In this document: positions 1 to 8,083 of the stretch, in pieces
Position numbering within the stretch: position 1 is the stretch's first letter
How the letters are laid out: each line of letters begins with the position of its first letter
Source of the DNA: Gemmatimonadales bacterium UBA2960
Lineage (GTDB): Bacteria > Gemmatimonadota > Gemmatimonadetes > Longimicrobiales > Gaopeijiaceae
NCBI GenBank assembly: GCA_002348465.1
Contig: DEBI01000097.1
Coordinates: forward strand, 1-16,521
Length of the DNA stretch: 16,521 nt
Direction of reading: 5' to 3'
Made by a program: the position numbers and the translations under genes
Notes under the pieces: model-generated
The model's database searches: none
Told to the model about the DNA's origin: nothing
What the model saw: the letters and a program-made list of their open reading frames with translations, nothing else

Positions 1-1
1 A

Positions 2-961
2 GCCGGCACGATTGGCACTTCCGCATTGCCCGTGGGGGAAGAGGCCGATGGCCGACCCAAGCGAATCCCACTTTTGGTATGTCATGGCTCAAGCGATGGG
101 CCGAGGCTTTGGATCAATGGCGCAACACACGGCGACGAACCGGAGGGTGCCTTCTCGATCTTTAAACTGTTTGATCAACTAGACCCGGATCAGGTCTCAG
201 GAACAGTGATCGGTGTGCCCGCTATGAACGTGCCTGCTTTTGAAGCTGGAAAGAGAGGAGATCCACTAGACTCGTTTACCTATGACATGAACCGGATGTA
301 CCCGGGACGCGCGGACGGATACCCGACTGAGAGAGCGGCCTGGGCTCACTGGATAGGAATGAAGGACAGTTGTGACCTACAAATAGCCGTGCACTCGGGT
401 GGAGAACACAGCTATCTCGCTCACATGATCTTCGCTGCGGACAACCCCCAGAGTCTCGAACTCGCAGCCGCCATGGGAAAGCCATGGGACCTAGTCTTCA
501 AATCTGGCGTCGGCGGCGCGAACCCTGCATCAAAAATGGCAGAAATCGGCAAAGCGGGTGTGACAGTGGAACTAGGTGGGAATTGCCGGACCCTGACGAA
601 GGATTTTCACACCATCGCAGATGACCTAGCCGCAGGGTACCTGAACGTGATGCGTCACTACAATATGGCGCCAGGCGAAGCCGACTATGCCGCGGAATGG
701 CGCATGGGCTACCAAGAAGCCCTACTTGCACCTGCATCAGGAATGTGGGTGGGCGACCGAGAGATGGTATTCGAGAAGATCATGCCCACTGGAACACCAC
801 TAGGTAGGATCTATGACCTCTACGGCAAGATCACTGCTGAAGTGCTCGCACCAGAAGAGGGCCTAGTATTCGGACTGCGCTCGCGTCCCTCTGTACTGGA
901 GGGCGAATGGTGCTGCTTTTACGGCATCATTGATGAGGTGCGGACGGACCTAATCCCCTAG
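2..961 (+). CDS. Succinylglutamate desuccinylase/aspartoacylase family zinc hydrolase, 5' truncated by window edge
   Basis: The frame is open from base 2, so the true start lies upstream. A TTG at 26 is only the first possible start codon inside the window. Family hallmarks are visible: GATHGDEPEG at about 119-148, giving the first zinc His (codon 128-130) and Glu (137-139); DMNR about 50 residues later, giving the substrate-binding Arg; AVHSGG, giving the third zinc His; and VELGG, giving the probable catalytic Glu. This is the M14-like AspA/AstE family, which removes acyl groups from N-acyl amino acids or related amides through a zinc-bound water. The C-terminal part (EALLAPASGMWV to GLVFGLRSRPSV) matches the small beta domain typical of the family. 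Export cannot be judged because the N-terminus is missing. It converges on the hydantoinase gene across 92 bases with no clear terminator. Substrate is unknown; the family assignment is secure. Confidence 0.88.
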   Translation, partial: AGTIGTSALPVGEEADGRPKRIPLLVCHGSSDGPRLWINGATHGDEPEGAFSIFKLFDQLDPDQVSGTVIGVPAMNVPAFEAGKRGDPLDSFTYDMNRMYPGRADGYPTERAAWAHWIGMKDSCDLQIAVHSGGEHSYLAHMIFAADNPQSLELAAAMGKPWDLVFKSGVGGANPASKMAEIGKAGVTVELGGNCRTLTKDFHTIADDLAAGYLNVMRHYNMAPGEADYAAEWRMGYQEALLAPASGMWVGDREMVFEKIMPTGTPLGRIYDLYGKITAEVLAPEEGLVFGLRSRPSVLEGEWCCFYGIIDEVRTDLIP

Positions 962-1053
962 CCTTGGGAAAAGCCCTAACAGGGAGCCCCAACAGCTTAC
1001 AAGACATCGCTCTCTTCTGGAGCCGCTGCAACAAGGATTAGGACTAATTTCGA

Positions 1054-2487
1054 TCACTGGAGGCTCGGCCGGTCAATTGGGACACGCTCAACTAGGCGCC
1101 CTCGCCCCCGCTCTGCCGAAAGAGCTCCCTCATCAACAATCACCTGACCACGAGATATCGTCCACGTCGGAAATCCGTTCAGCTTCATACCATCGTAAGG
1201 ACTATAGTCAATATCGGAGTGTAGCACCGCAGCACTTACCGTCAGCTCCCGGTCTGGGTCGACCACGATCAAATCTGCGTCAGCTCCCGGTTCTATCCGT
1301 CCTTTCTTAGTCAAGCCGAAGATCCGAGCAGGGGCAGTAGACGTAAGCTCCACAAAACGCTCAGGGGTCAGTCGACCCCGAACAACGCCCTCAGTGAATA
1401 CAATCGGAAGGCGTGTCTCGACCCCAGGCAATCCGTTAGGAATCTGCGTAAAGTTGTCGCAACCGCCAGTCTTCTGTCCCTCGAACCGGAACGGGGCATG
1501 ATCGGACGAAACTTGCTGAATCGATCCCGCCCCAAGCGCTTCCCAGAGAGCATCGACATGACTGTGATCACGCATCGGCGGACTACAGACGAACTTAGCC
1601 ACTTCACACCCTGCCCCGGCGTCGTATACGGAGGAATCGAGCACTAGGTACTGCGGACAGGTCTCTGCCCAAACAGACACGCCACGCGCTCGAGCTTCCG
1701 CAACATGTCTGGCCGCACCTGAAGAGGTCACATGTGCAATGCAGATCGACGCCCCCGCGAGTTCCGCTAGCATAATCGCTCGGTTAGTCGCCTCTGCTTC
1801 TACCTCTGGGGGCCGGCTGGTAGCATGGTATGCTGGGCCTGTCTTGCCCTCCGCGAGGTGTCTCTCAATCAAATGAGTGACAGCACAGTCGTTTTCACAA
1901 TGAGCGTATATGAGTCCGCCGTGTTCCGCAGTGACTTCCATTAGACGAATCAGGTCGTCGTCACCGATCTTCTTATCTCCATACGTCATATAGATCTTGA
2001 AGGAAGGGAAGCCTGAATTGATTAGCCCCTCCATCTCACTTAAGACATTCTCGTTAACGTCAGTCACGATGATATGGAATCCATAGTCGATGACAGCATC
2101 GGGTGCGATCATGGCAAGTCGCTGGTGACGAGCCTCACCTAGGGTTCCGCCTTGCTCCTGCAGGCCAAAGTCGACGATCGTTGTCACACCCCCGAAAGCG
2201 CCAGCTACTGTACCTGTGTAGAAGTCGTCAGCGGTAGTAACACCGAGTCGACCAATCGGGTGAGCGAGATGAGTGTGAGTGTCTATCCCCCCTGGCATTA
2301 CCCAGTGTCCGGTTGCATCAATAACTCGGTCGACGCCCTCGGTCGCCCCGTGCAGACCAGGCGCCACAGCTTCGATGCTTCCATTTCGCACGAGCACATC
2401 CGAACGTGAACTTCCTGTCGCTGTGACCACATTGCCGCTATGGATTAGCAGGCTTCCCTTGTCATCCACGTTATAACCACGCTTCAT
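1054..2487 (-). CDS. hydA: Dihydropyrimidinase / D-hydantoinase (amidohydrolase superfamily)
   Basis: The 477-residue protein has the usual length for the family and no signal peptide, so it should be cytoplasmic. It hydrolyses the cyclic amide of dihydropyrimidines or 5-substituted hydantoins to N-carbamoyl amino acids. The complete binuclear metal set is present in order: H71 and H73 in GGIDTHTHL, carbamylated K164 in FKIYMTY, H196 in YAHCEN, H252 in IAHVTSSGA, and D329 in SSDHAPF. The C-terminal KGRIEPGADADLIVVDP is the standard return to the small beta domain. The start at 2487 gives a normal short N-terminus before the first beta strands; I see no good ribosome-binding site upstream. It is divergent from the small Tat-leader gene, 60 bases away. 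No carbamoylase is adjacent, although exported M20 enzymes occur in the window. Pyrimidine catabolism versus hydantoin use cannot be separated from sequence alone. Confidence 0.93.
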   Translation of the reverse strand: MKRGYNVDDKGSLLIHSGNVVTATGSSRSDVLVRNGSIEAVAPGLHGATEGVDRVIDATGHWVMPGGIDTHTHLAHPIGRLGVTTADDFYTGTVAGAFGGVTTIVDFGLQEQGGTLGEARHQRLAMIAPDAVIDYGFHIIVTDVNENVLSEMEGLINSGFPSFKIYMTYGDKKIGDDDLIRLMEVTAEHGGLIYAHCENDCAVTHLIERHLAEGKTGPAYHATSRPPEVEAEATNRAIMLAELAGASICIAHVTSSGAARHVAEARARGVSVWAETCPQYLVLDSSVYDAGAGCEVAKFVCSPPMRDHSHVDALWEALGAGSIQQVSSDHAPFRFEGQKTGGCDNFTQIPNGLPGVETRLPIVFTEGVVRGRLTPERFVELTSTAPARIFGLTKKGRIEPGADADLIVVDPDRELTVSAAVLHSDIDYSPYDGMKLNGFPTWTISRGQVIVDEGALSAERGRGRLVERVPIDRPSLQ

Positions 2488-2547
2488 AAGTGTGAGCCGA
2501 CGGCGGCCATAGTAGACCCAAGCTCCCAGACTTCAAGGGGTCACATC

Positions 2548-2835
2548 ATGAATATTGATCGTAAACAATTCACGAAGATTGCAGGCGCAGGTGCCGCCGC
2601 GATGGCGCTAGCTTGGCAGCAAGCTTGCGTTCAAGTAGCCAATACAGGGGAAGTCTCCACGGAGACAGTTCGCACGTTGTTAAACGTCCAAGGACAAGGG
2701 GGATTCTATGAGCAGCCCGAGGAACTCGAGCGTCTAAGGCGAGCGGTGACCAGAAGCGTTCGGGTTTCGAACCAGTTGAGATCTTATCCTCTAGATAGTG
2801 ATGAACAGCCACTCACCATCTTCCGGAGGGGGTGA
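2548..2835 (+). CDS. Small Tat-type leader protein preceding the amidase (possible GatC-like N-terminal piece)
   Basis: A 95-residue protein begins MNIDRKQFTKIAGAGAAAMALA. This is a Tat-like leader with an Arg-Lys pair in place of Arg-Arg, a hydrophobic stretch at about 11-23 and then Cys27. The rest is short and charged: QPEELERLRRAV at 56-67, then LRSYPLDSDEQPLTIF at about 77-92. That last segment resembles the helical, GatC-like region which, from memory, lies between leader and catalytic domain in many exported amidase-signature enzymes as part of one polypeptide. Here it ends in a stop (TGA at 2833-2835) that overlaps the amidase ATG by one base. A plausible ribosome-binding site (AAGGGG) lies a few bases before the ATG. 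It could be a genuine separate partner, the product of a recent frameshift, or a frameshift error in the assembly; see findings. Confidence 0.6.
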   Translation: MNIDRKQFTKIAGAGAAAMALAWQQACVQVANTGEVSTETVRTLLNVQGQGGFYEQPEELERLRRAVTRSVRVSNQLRSYPLDSDEQPLTIFRRG

Positions 2836-2837
2836 TG
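2825..2837 (+). promoter_or_regulatory. Shine-Dalgarno and TGATG stop/start junction at the amidase start
   Basis: GGAGGGGG at 2825-2832 lies directly before TGATG, in which the stop of the small leader gene (2833-2835) overlaps the amidase ATG (2835-2837). The strong GGAGG with five bases of spacing decides in favour of the ATG at 2835 over the in-frame GTG at 2832. The run of five G at 2828-2832 is also the place where a one-base slip or a one-base sequencing deletion would join the two frames. Confidence 0.6.
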
Positions 2838-4307
2838 CAGTCCACTCCAATCCATTTCATGACGGTCAGAGAGCAGGCCGAACTCCTAGCATCAGGACAA
2901 ATCACATCGGTCGAGCTCACCAGCATCTTCCTCGACCGAGCCGAAGCGCTCGACCCGCCACCATTCTCGCTTCCAAGCGAACCCCGACCAGATCATGATG
3001 GCATGCTCGCCACGATGGTAACAATCGCCCGCGATCATGCCCTAGAGGCCGCGCAGCGAGCCGATGAAGAAATGCGCGCAGGTCGCCGGCGCAGCATCCT
3101 TCATGGAATCCCCTACGGAGTGAAGGATCTGCTCGACACCAACGGTATCCGCACAACCTGGGGCTCGGGCATCTTCGCAGACCGGGTACCGACACGAAAT
3201 GCCGCCGTAATAGAGCGCCTCGCCGACGCTGGCGCAGTTCTCATGGCTAAGATGTCACTGGGAGAGTTCGCAGGAGGAAATACGAGTTCAGCGCTCAACC
3301 CGTGGAAGCTTGACCGCAGTAGCTTTGGATCTTCTAGTGGGACGGTGTCGGCCTCGGTAGCTGGCCTGATCGGTTTTGGAATCGGAACCGAAACCGGGGG
3401 CTCAATCGTATTTCCAGCATCCTCAGTAGGCGCGTCTGGCTTACGTCCGACCTTCAGCCGAGTGAGTCGGTACGGATGCATGCCGTTGTCATGGAGCCTA
3501 GACAAGATCGGACCTGTCGGACGTTCAGCTGAAGACTGCGGGCATATCCTTGAACAGATAGTCGGATTCGACCCGCGAGATAATTCCTCAACAGATCGTC
3601 CCTTCAGGTTTCGCGCCAACCCCGGCTCTATGCGTGGCCGACGGCTCGGCGTACATCGACGGGAGTTCCTGTTAAGCCAGTCGGATCACAACCGCCAAGT
3701 ATTTCAGACAGCTTTGGATGTATGGGAATCTATGGGCGTGATAATCGAAGACATTGACTTGCCGACTTACCCGACCGGGGCCTTGTTCACCACCATCGTC
3801 ACCGTCGAAAGTGGTACGATTTTCGAACCGCTTTTCGCCGACGGGCGAGCGGGCGGAATGTTTTCCTTCAATGAAGATCGCGCCGCTGGATGGATGGCGG
3901 GCCGGATGATGCCCGCTTCAGACTACCTGACCGCCCAGCGTATTCGAAGTCAGCTAACTCGAGAAGCTGACGACATTTTGTCTCGGTACGATGCCGTTAT
4001 CGCACCCACGTGGCCAAATGGAGCGGGTATGCGAGAAGTGAGAGACGGGTGGCCGATCCCGGCCCGACACGAGTGGGAACCACCTGAGGACTTTGATGTT
4101 AGCACTCCTCGGTTGAATTACATCGCTAATCTTGTCGGTCACCCAGGACTGAACATCCCCTGTGGCTTCGATCCCGACGGAATGCCTCTGTGTCTGCAAA
4201 TCGTCGCATCGCCCTTTGAAGACCAAAGCGCCCTTGACTTCGGAATGGCATTTCAGGAAGAGACAGACTGGCACTTGAGAAGGCCCGAATACCCTTGGCG
4301 ACCCTAG
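2835..4307 (+). CDS. Amidase-signature family amidase (GatA-like)
   Basis: The 490-residue enzyme belongs to the amidase signature family. It hydrolyses carboxamides through a Ser-cisSer-Lys triad, here K97 in GIPYGVKD, S167 in GSSSGTVSAS and S190 in GTETGGSI. The glycine pair usual after the first serines is altered (GSSSGT instead of GSSGG), but the catalytic residues are intact. SRYGCMPLSWSLDKIGPVGRSAEDC is diagnostic of the GatA-like branch, and the C-terminal NYIANLVGHPGLNIPCGF and PLCLQIVASPFED blocks complete the fold. The protein itself has no signal peptide. The preceding small gene, overlapping by one base, encodes a Tat-type leader that in related enzymes would sit on the same chain. 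No gatB or gatC lies nearby, so a role in tRNA amidation is unlikely; a free amidase of unknown substrate is more probable. Confidence 0.9.
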   Translation: MQSTPIHFMTVREQAELLASGQITSVELTSIFLDRAEALDPPPFSLPSEPRPDHDGMLATMVTIARDHALEAAQRADEEMRAGRRRSILHGIPYGVKDLLDTNGIRTTWGSGIFADRVPTRNAAVIERLADAGAVLMAKMSLGEFAGGNTSSALNPWKLDRSSFGSSSGTVSASVAGLIGFGIGTETGGSIVFPASSVGASGLRPTFSRVSRYGCMPLSWSLDKIGPVGRSAEDCGHILEQIVGFDPRDNSSTDRPFRFRANPGSMRGRRLGVHRREFLLSQSDHNRQVFQTALDVWESMGVIIEDIDLPTYPTGALFTTIVTVESGTIFEPLFADGRAGGMFSFNEDRAAGWMAGRMMPASDYLTAQRIRSQLTREADDILSRYDAVIAPTWPNGAGMREVRDGWPIPARHEWEPPEDFDVSTPRLNYIANLVGHPGLNIPCGFDPDGMPLCLQIVASPFEDQSALDFGMAFQEETDWHLRRPEYPWRP

Positions 4308-4327
4308 AGACCACCTAGAGGTAAATC

Positions 4328-4933
4328 CTAAGGACTAAACTCCGCCTCTTCCACGACTCCCGTTCGATCTCCATGCACGAACGACACGTAATGCTCAGCT
4401 AAATCGTGGGCCCAGATACCTGGCATTGCCTCTAGGCCTAACTCTTGGCGTGATTCTGCAACCCATCCTGGGCTTACCGCGTTCACCCTGTATCGGCCCT
4501 GAAGATCAAGAGCTGCTGCTCGAACAAACGCTTCGATTCCACCACCTACCATAGCGACAGCCGCAGCACCCGCCGTCGGACGAACGCTCAGCGTTCCACT
4601 TGTCAGCGTAAACGAACCACCCGGCAGAACCGTATCGAGACCAAAACGCACCAAGTTTACCTGCCCCATAAGCTTGTTCTCAAAACTCATTCGATAGGCG
4701 TCGTCGTCGAGATCTTCCACCGAGCCGAACTGGGCCACGCCAGCTGCGCACACTATCGCATCCACAGACCCGACAGCATCAATCAGCGCCCGCACCGCTC
4801 GTGGCTCCGCCAAATCAACCCTGTGATCACCTGACGAGAACCCAGCCGCGATCACGGAGTCTCCAGCTAACTCGAGCGCGGCACCAATCGCAGACCCTAC
4901 AGTTCCGGTCGCGCCCACGAGGAGTACCCTCAC
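4328..4933 (-). CDS. Short-chain dehydrogenase/reductase-like protein without the YxxxK active site
   Basis: The 201-residue cytoplasmic protein has a Rossmann nucleotide-binding start (GATGTVG at 7-13), CAAGVAQFG at 62-70 where classical members have NNAG, ENKLMGQVNLV at 85-95, and SPGW near the end. It resembles a compact SDR subfamily of about 200 residues that I recall as annotated simply 'short chain dehydrogenase'. Ser112 is kept in LTSGTLS, but where Tyr and Lys should follow (about 125-129) the sequence reads AVAMV, so the usual catalytic pair is absent. It may bind NAD(P) without classical reductase chemistry, or act through other residues. It ends 20 bases from the convergent amidase gene and starts 97 bases downstream of the M20 gene on the same strand. 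The upstream Shine-Dalgarno is weak. Substrate unknown. Confidence 0.8.
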   Translation of the reverse strand: MRVLLVGATGTVGSAIGAALELAGDSVIAAGFSSGDHRVDLAEPRAVRALIDAVGSVDAIVCAAGVAQFGSVEDLDDDAYRMSFENKLMGQVNLVRFGLDTVLPGGSFTLTSGTLSVRPTAGAAAVAMVGGGIEAFVRAAALDLQGRYRVNAVSPGWVAESRQELGLEAMPGIWAHDLAEHYVSFVHGDRTGVVEEAEFSP

Positions 4934-5030
4934 TTAGGAAGCCAAGCTCGCAAGACCGGTAGAGGCTACCCTAAGCTGACCATGACGGGATAAACCGATT
5001 AATTCAGGGCTTCGCACCAAAAGGAGCCGG

Positions 5031-6491
5031 TCAATTGTTCCCCGAACCACCAACTACACTCGCTCTATAGTCGAGAGGCGGATCCCGGTCGCCGAGCAGT
5101 GGCTCATAGACGTAGTCCGGACCCCTGCGACGATCGAATTCTTCATGGGCCGCATCAATCAACTCTGGATTGGTAAACAGGTCATACATGGTAAACGCTA
5201 GTGTCTTAGCGGCATTAATCATTCCCTTATTCCCAATACTCATGCCGCCAGCAGCAACAGCCTGCCATGAATGTGCCGATGTTCCAGGGACCCAAGTTGC
5301 CGTCCCTAAGCCAGCAGTCGGCACCACCCAGGATACGTCGCCAACGTCGGTCGAACCTCCCTGTCCCACTTCAATCACCTCGAAAGGCTCTATCATCTGA
5401 GCTCGCTCCAGAGGAGGAGCGGCTCCAAAGAAGGTGCGATGTATCGCCTCAGCGAACTCGCGCTCTTCCGCGTTATACTCGACGCCCCCGACTTCATTGA
5501 GGTTATCAAACATTGCACGCGCCAAAGCCTCGTTTGGTAGCACGTTATAAATCCCGTGAATCACCTCATGCTCCATTCGCGTTTCAGTCCCCATGGCTGC
5601 AGCCTCTGCAATCTGAGTCACCCAGTCGAACATCCGCCGTGACTCTTCAGGGTCGGGATGCCGAACGTAGATGTACGACTCCGCGAAACTGGGCACCACA
5701 TTAGGAGCGGACCCCCCCGACGTTACTACATAGTGAATGCGGGCAGCTGGGGTGACATGCTCTCGCATGAGATTGATCATGTAGTGGAAGGCCTCCACGC
5801 CATCCAGCGCTGAGCGCCCCCTCCAAGGAGCTCCGGCAGCGTGAGATGACCGCCCGTAAAACCGGAATTTTCCAGACTTGTTCGCAAGTGAAGATGAAGC
5901 GCTGGCACTATTAACTGAACTAGCATGCCAATGCAGCATGACATCCACATCGTCCATCAGCCCTTCACGTACTAAGTAAACCTTTCCAGCCCCACCTTCC
6001 TCAGCGGGTGTGCCATAAACACGAATTGTTCCTGGTGTCCCTGACTCATTTAGCCAATCTCGCACGGCGAGAGCTGCGGCTACTGAGCCGGTCCCAAACA
6101 AGTGATGTCCACAAGCGTGGCCGGCAATCTTACCCGGTATAGGATCAGGCGACGAAGACCGGCTCTGATTAATCCCGGGCAAAGCGTCATATTCTCCCAT
6201 AATCCCAATGATCGGACCTCCACCTCCATATGTCGCCACAAATGCCGTCGGCATTCCGGCCACACCCGATGCGACCTCAAACCCAGCATCGCGCAACACA
6301 CCCTGAAGGGTTTCAGAGGACTCGGTTTCCATGTATCCGACCTCAGCGAGATCCCAAATGTGCTGGGCCGTCGCCGCGTACTGGTCGGCGTTGGCATCGA
6401 TGAAGGCCGCTAGCTGCTCCTTCACATCTTGAGCCTGAGAGGACTGCGGGAGCAGGCCAATACATAAAACAGCAGCGGCGATCTTCTTCAC
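5031..6491 (-). CDS. Exported M20 family amidohydrolase, AbgB-like
   Basis: A 486-residue protein with a Sec signal peptide (MKKIAAAVLCIGLL, probable cleavage after SQA at about 20). It is an M20D-type metallopeptidase similar to the p-aminobenzoyl-glutamate hydrolase subunit AbgB and other N-acyl amino acid amidohydrolases. Visible motifs are GEYDALPG (99-106), GHACGHH (124-130, metal Cys127 and His129), TPAEEGGAGK (Glu164/165), HWH (187-189), SHAAGAPWRGRSALDG in the dimerisation domain, GGSTDVGDVSW (379-388), and the last metal His in GTSAHSW (407). Homologues cleave acyl- or aryl-amide bonds of amino acids; the substrate here is unknown. AbgB is normally cytoplasmic, so the leader points to work in the periplasm. 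A clear AGGAG lies nine bases before the ATG. Its gene diverges from the second M20 gene over 188 bases. Confidence 0.92.
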   Translation of the reverse strand: MKKIAAAVLCIGLLPQSSQAQDVKEQLAAFIDANADQYAATAQHIWDLAEVGYMETESSETLQGVLRDAGFEVASGVAGMPTAFVATYGGGGPIIGIMGEYDALPGINQSRSSSPDPIPGKIAGHACGHHLFGTGSVAAALAVRDWLNESGTPGTIRVYGTPAEEGGAGKVYLVREGLMDDVDVMLHWHASSVNSASASSSLANKSGKFRFYGRSSHAAGAPWRGRSALDGVEAFHYMINLMREHVTPAARIHYVVTSGGSAPNVVPSFAESYIYVRHPDPEESRRMFDWVTQIAEAAAMGTETRMEHEVIHGIYNVLPNEALARAMFDNLNEVGGVEYNAEEREFAEAIHRTFFGAAPPLERAQMIEPFEVIEVGQGGSTDVGDVSWVVPTAGLGTATWVPGTSAHSWQAVAAGGMSIGNKGMINAAKTLAFTMYDLFTNPELIDAAHEEFDRRRGPDYVYEPLLGDRDPPLDYRASVVGGSGNN

Positions 6492-6679
6492 TTCGAGAAC
6501 TCCTGATTTAGCAGTTTCGCGGGGGCGAACACGGTAGTTTCAACAGCGAAACCATACAAGGTTTAATTCACAACACTTTCTGCGGCGTTCAGATTCAAAC
6601 AGCCTCCCTCTCCCCGTACTGGGCAGTATCGCTCTACATTGATCTTTATAAGTCTACTATCCGAAATCGACCTAGTGCC
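6492..6679. promoter_or_regulatory. Divergent intergenic region between two M20 peptidase genes
   Basis: These 188 bases must hold the promoters of both flanking genes. On the plus strand TATAAG at 6647-6652 and TACTAT at 6655-6660 are candidate -10 boxes a short distance before the ATG at 6680, but I find no convincing -35 partner and no Shine-Dalgarno for that gene. On the minus strand only the AGGAG of the AbgB-like gene is clear. No strong inverted repeat or operator stands out. Confidence 0.35.
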
Positions 6680-7978
6680 ATGAAGCCACTCCTCTCCTCC
6701 GCCTTCTTACTGTCCCTGCTGATGGGCGTAACCAATGCGTCTGTGACAGCTCAGTCTCCCACGGACTACGACCGTCAGATAGAGCAAATCATGAACCACC
6801 CGGCAGTCCGTACTGCCCTTGATCACATTGTCGAAACGGACGAGCAGACAATGGATGATCTCGTGACACTAACGCAGATCCCGGCCCCCCCTTTCATGGA
6901 GGAAGAAAGAGCCGAAGCCTTCCTTGAGATGATGATCGAGTTGGGTGTGGACAGCGCGTGGACAGATGAGGTCGGTAATGTGATCGGCCTTCGGCGTGGG
7001 TCAGGTACGGGCGAGGTTTTGGCAGTCGCCGGGCATTTAGACACCGTTTTTCCACCTGAGACGGACGTTACCGTTCGAGTAAGTGGTGATACGATATTCG
7101 CCCCAGGAATCTCAGACGACACTCGCGGCCTAACCACCGTGCTAGCGGTCCTCAGAGCTATGAATGAGGCCAATATACGCACTGAGGCCGACATTCTCTT
7201 CATTGGAAACGTGGGTGAAGAGGGACTGGGCGACCTGCGAGGTGTAAAGCATTTGTTCAGGGAGGGTGGCCCTAGGATCGACCACTTCATTTCCGTCGAC
7301 GGGACGAGTCCTAACGGTATAACCCACATGGGCCTAGGCTCTCACAGGTACCGAGTGACGTTCAGGGGACCGGGAGGACACTCATGGGGAGCATTCGGCT
7401 TGGCAAATCCGGCCCACGCAATGGGCCGCGCAATACGTTACTTCCAAGATGGAGCGGCCCCATACACCGCGAATGCACCATACCGGACTAGCTATAACGT
7501 GGGAAGGATGGGGGGTGGCACATCCGTCAACTCAGTCCCATTCGAATCATGGATGGAAATCGACATGCGCTCGGAAGGAGACGAGACGCTTGAGGCCGTC
7601 GATGCCATACTCCAAGGCGCGGTGCAGCGAGCTCTTGCAGAGGAGAACGCTCTGCGCACGCGAGGAGAAGCGCTCACCGTCGATGTCGATATGATAGGAG
7701 ATCGACCGTCAGGAGAGATAGCATTAGACCATCCATTCGTGGAGCAAGCGACGGCTGTAACCAACGCACTCGGTCTGTTCCCGGGCTATGCCCGATCGTC
7801 GACCGACTCCAATATTCCAATCTCGCTAGGCATTCCAGCTATCACGATCGGTGGTGGTGGCCAAGGATTCGGTGGACACTCACTAGACGAGTGGTTCCGC
7901 AACGAAGACGGAGCGCTCGGTGTGCAGAGGGTCATGCTCATTGTTCTCGCTCAGGTCGGACTGGCACAGATGAGTTAA
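6680..7978 (+). CDS. Exported M20 family metallopeptidase (PepT/CPG2-like)
   Basis: A 432-residue protein with a Sec leader (MKPLLSSAFLLSLLMG, cleavage probably near VTAQ at about 25). It has the full di-metal set of M20 exopeptidases: H119 and catalytic D121 in AGHLDTVFP, bridging D146 in GISDDTRG, E180/E181 in GNVGEEGLG, D207 in ISVDGT, and H400 in GGHSLDEW. The dimerisation-domain His234 lies in GPGGHSWGAFG. Spacing and motif wording are closer to peptidase T and carboxypeptidase G2 than to the AbgB-like neighbour, so the two divergent genes are not recent duplicates. Likely role is release of C-terminal residues or cleavage of di- or tripeptides in the periplasm. The start at 6680 gives a normal signal peptide, though no Shine-Dalgarno is seen. 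The RidA-like gene follows 105 bases downstream on the same strand. Confidence 0.92.
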   Translation: MKPLLSSAFLLSLLMGVTNASVTAQSPTDYDRQIEQIMNHPAVRTALDHIVETDEQTMDDLVTLTQIPAPPFMEEERAEAFLEMMIELGVDSAWTDEVGNVIGLRRGSGTGEVLAVAGHLDTVFPPETDVTVRVSGDTIFAPGISDDTRGLTTVLAVLRAMNEANIRTEADILFIGNVGEEGLGDLRGVKHLFREGGPRIDHFISVDGTSPNGITHMGLGSHRYRVTFRGPGGHSWGAFGLANPAHAMGRAIRYFQDGAAPYTANAPYRTSYNVGRMGGGTSVNSVPFESWMEIDMRSEGDETLEAVDAILQGAVQRALAEENALRTRGEALTVDVDMIGDRPSGEIALDHPFVEQATAVTNALGLFPGYARSSTDSNIPISLGIPAITIGGGGQGFGGHSLDEWFRNEDGALGVQRVMLIVLAQVGLAQMS

Positions 7979-8083
7979 GCCAAGATTCGCGGAAAGCTCA
8001 TGAGCCCAGGCTAAACCGTCTCGGGCCAAAGTGGTGAGTCACTCCAATCATCTTTCTAAACCGAACACATTAAGGACATTGCT

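Noticed and set aside
3113..3619. A 168-codon open frame antisense to the amidase
   Set aside because: It lies fully within the catalytic core of the amidase, whose motifs are intact, and shows no domain or leader.
4308..4327. Short palindrome-like ACCTAGAGGT between convergent amidase and SDR genes
   Set aside because: Too short and without a T tract to serve as a terminator.
6823..7329. A 168-codon open frame antisense to the second M20 gene
   Set aside because: Ser/Arg-rich composition typical of an antisense shadow; the sense frame carries all metal ligands.
5031..7978. Possible tandem duplication of M20 peptidase genes
   Set aside because: The two differ in branch, motif wording (GHACGHH versus AGHLDTVFP) and length, so they are not a recent duplicate pair.
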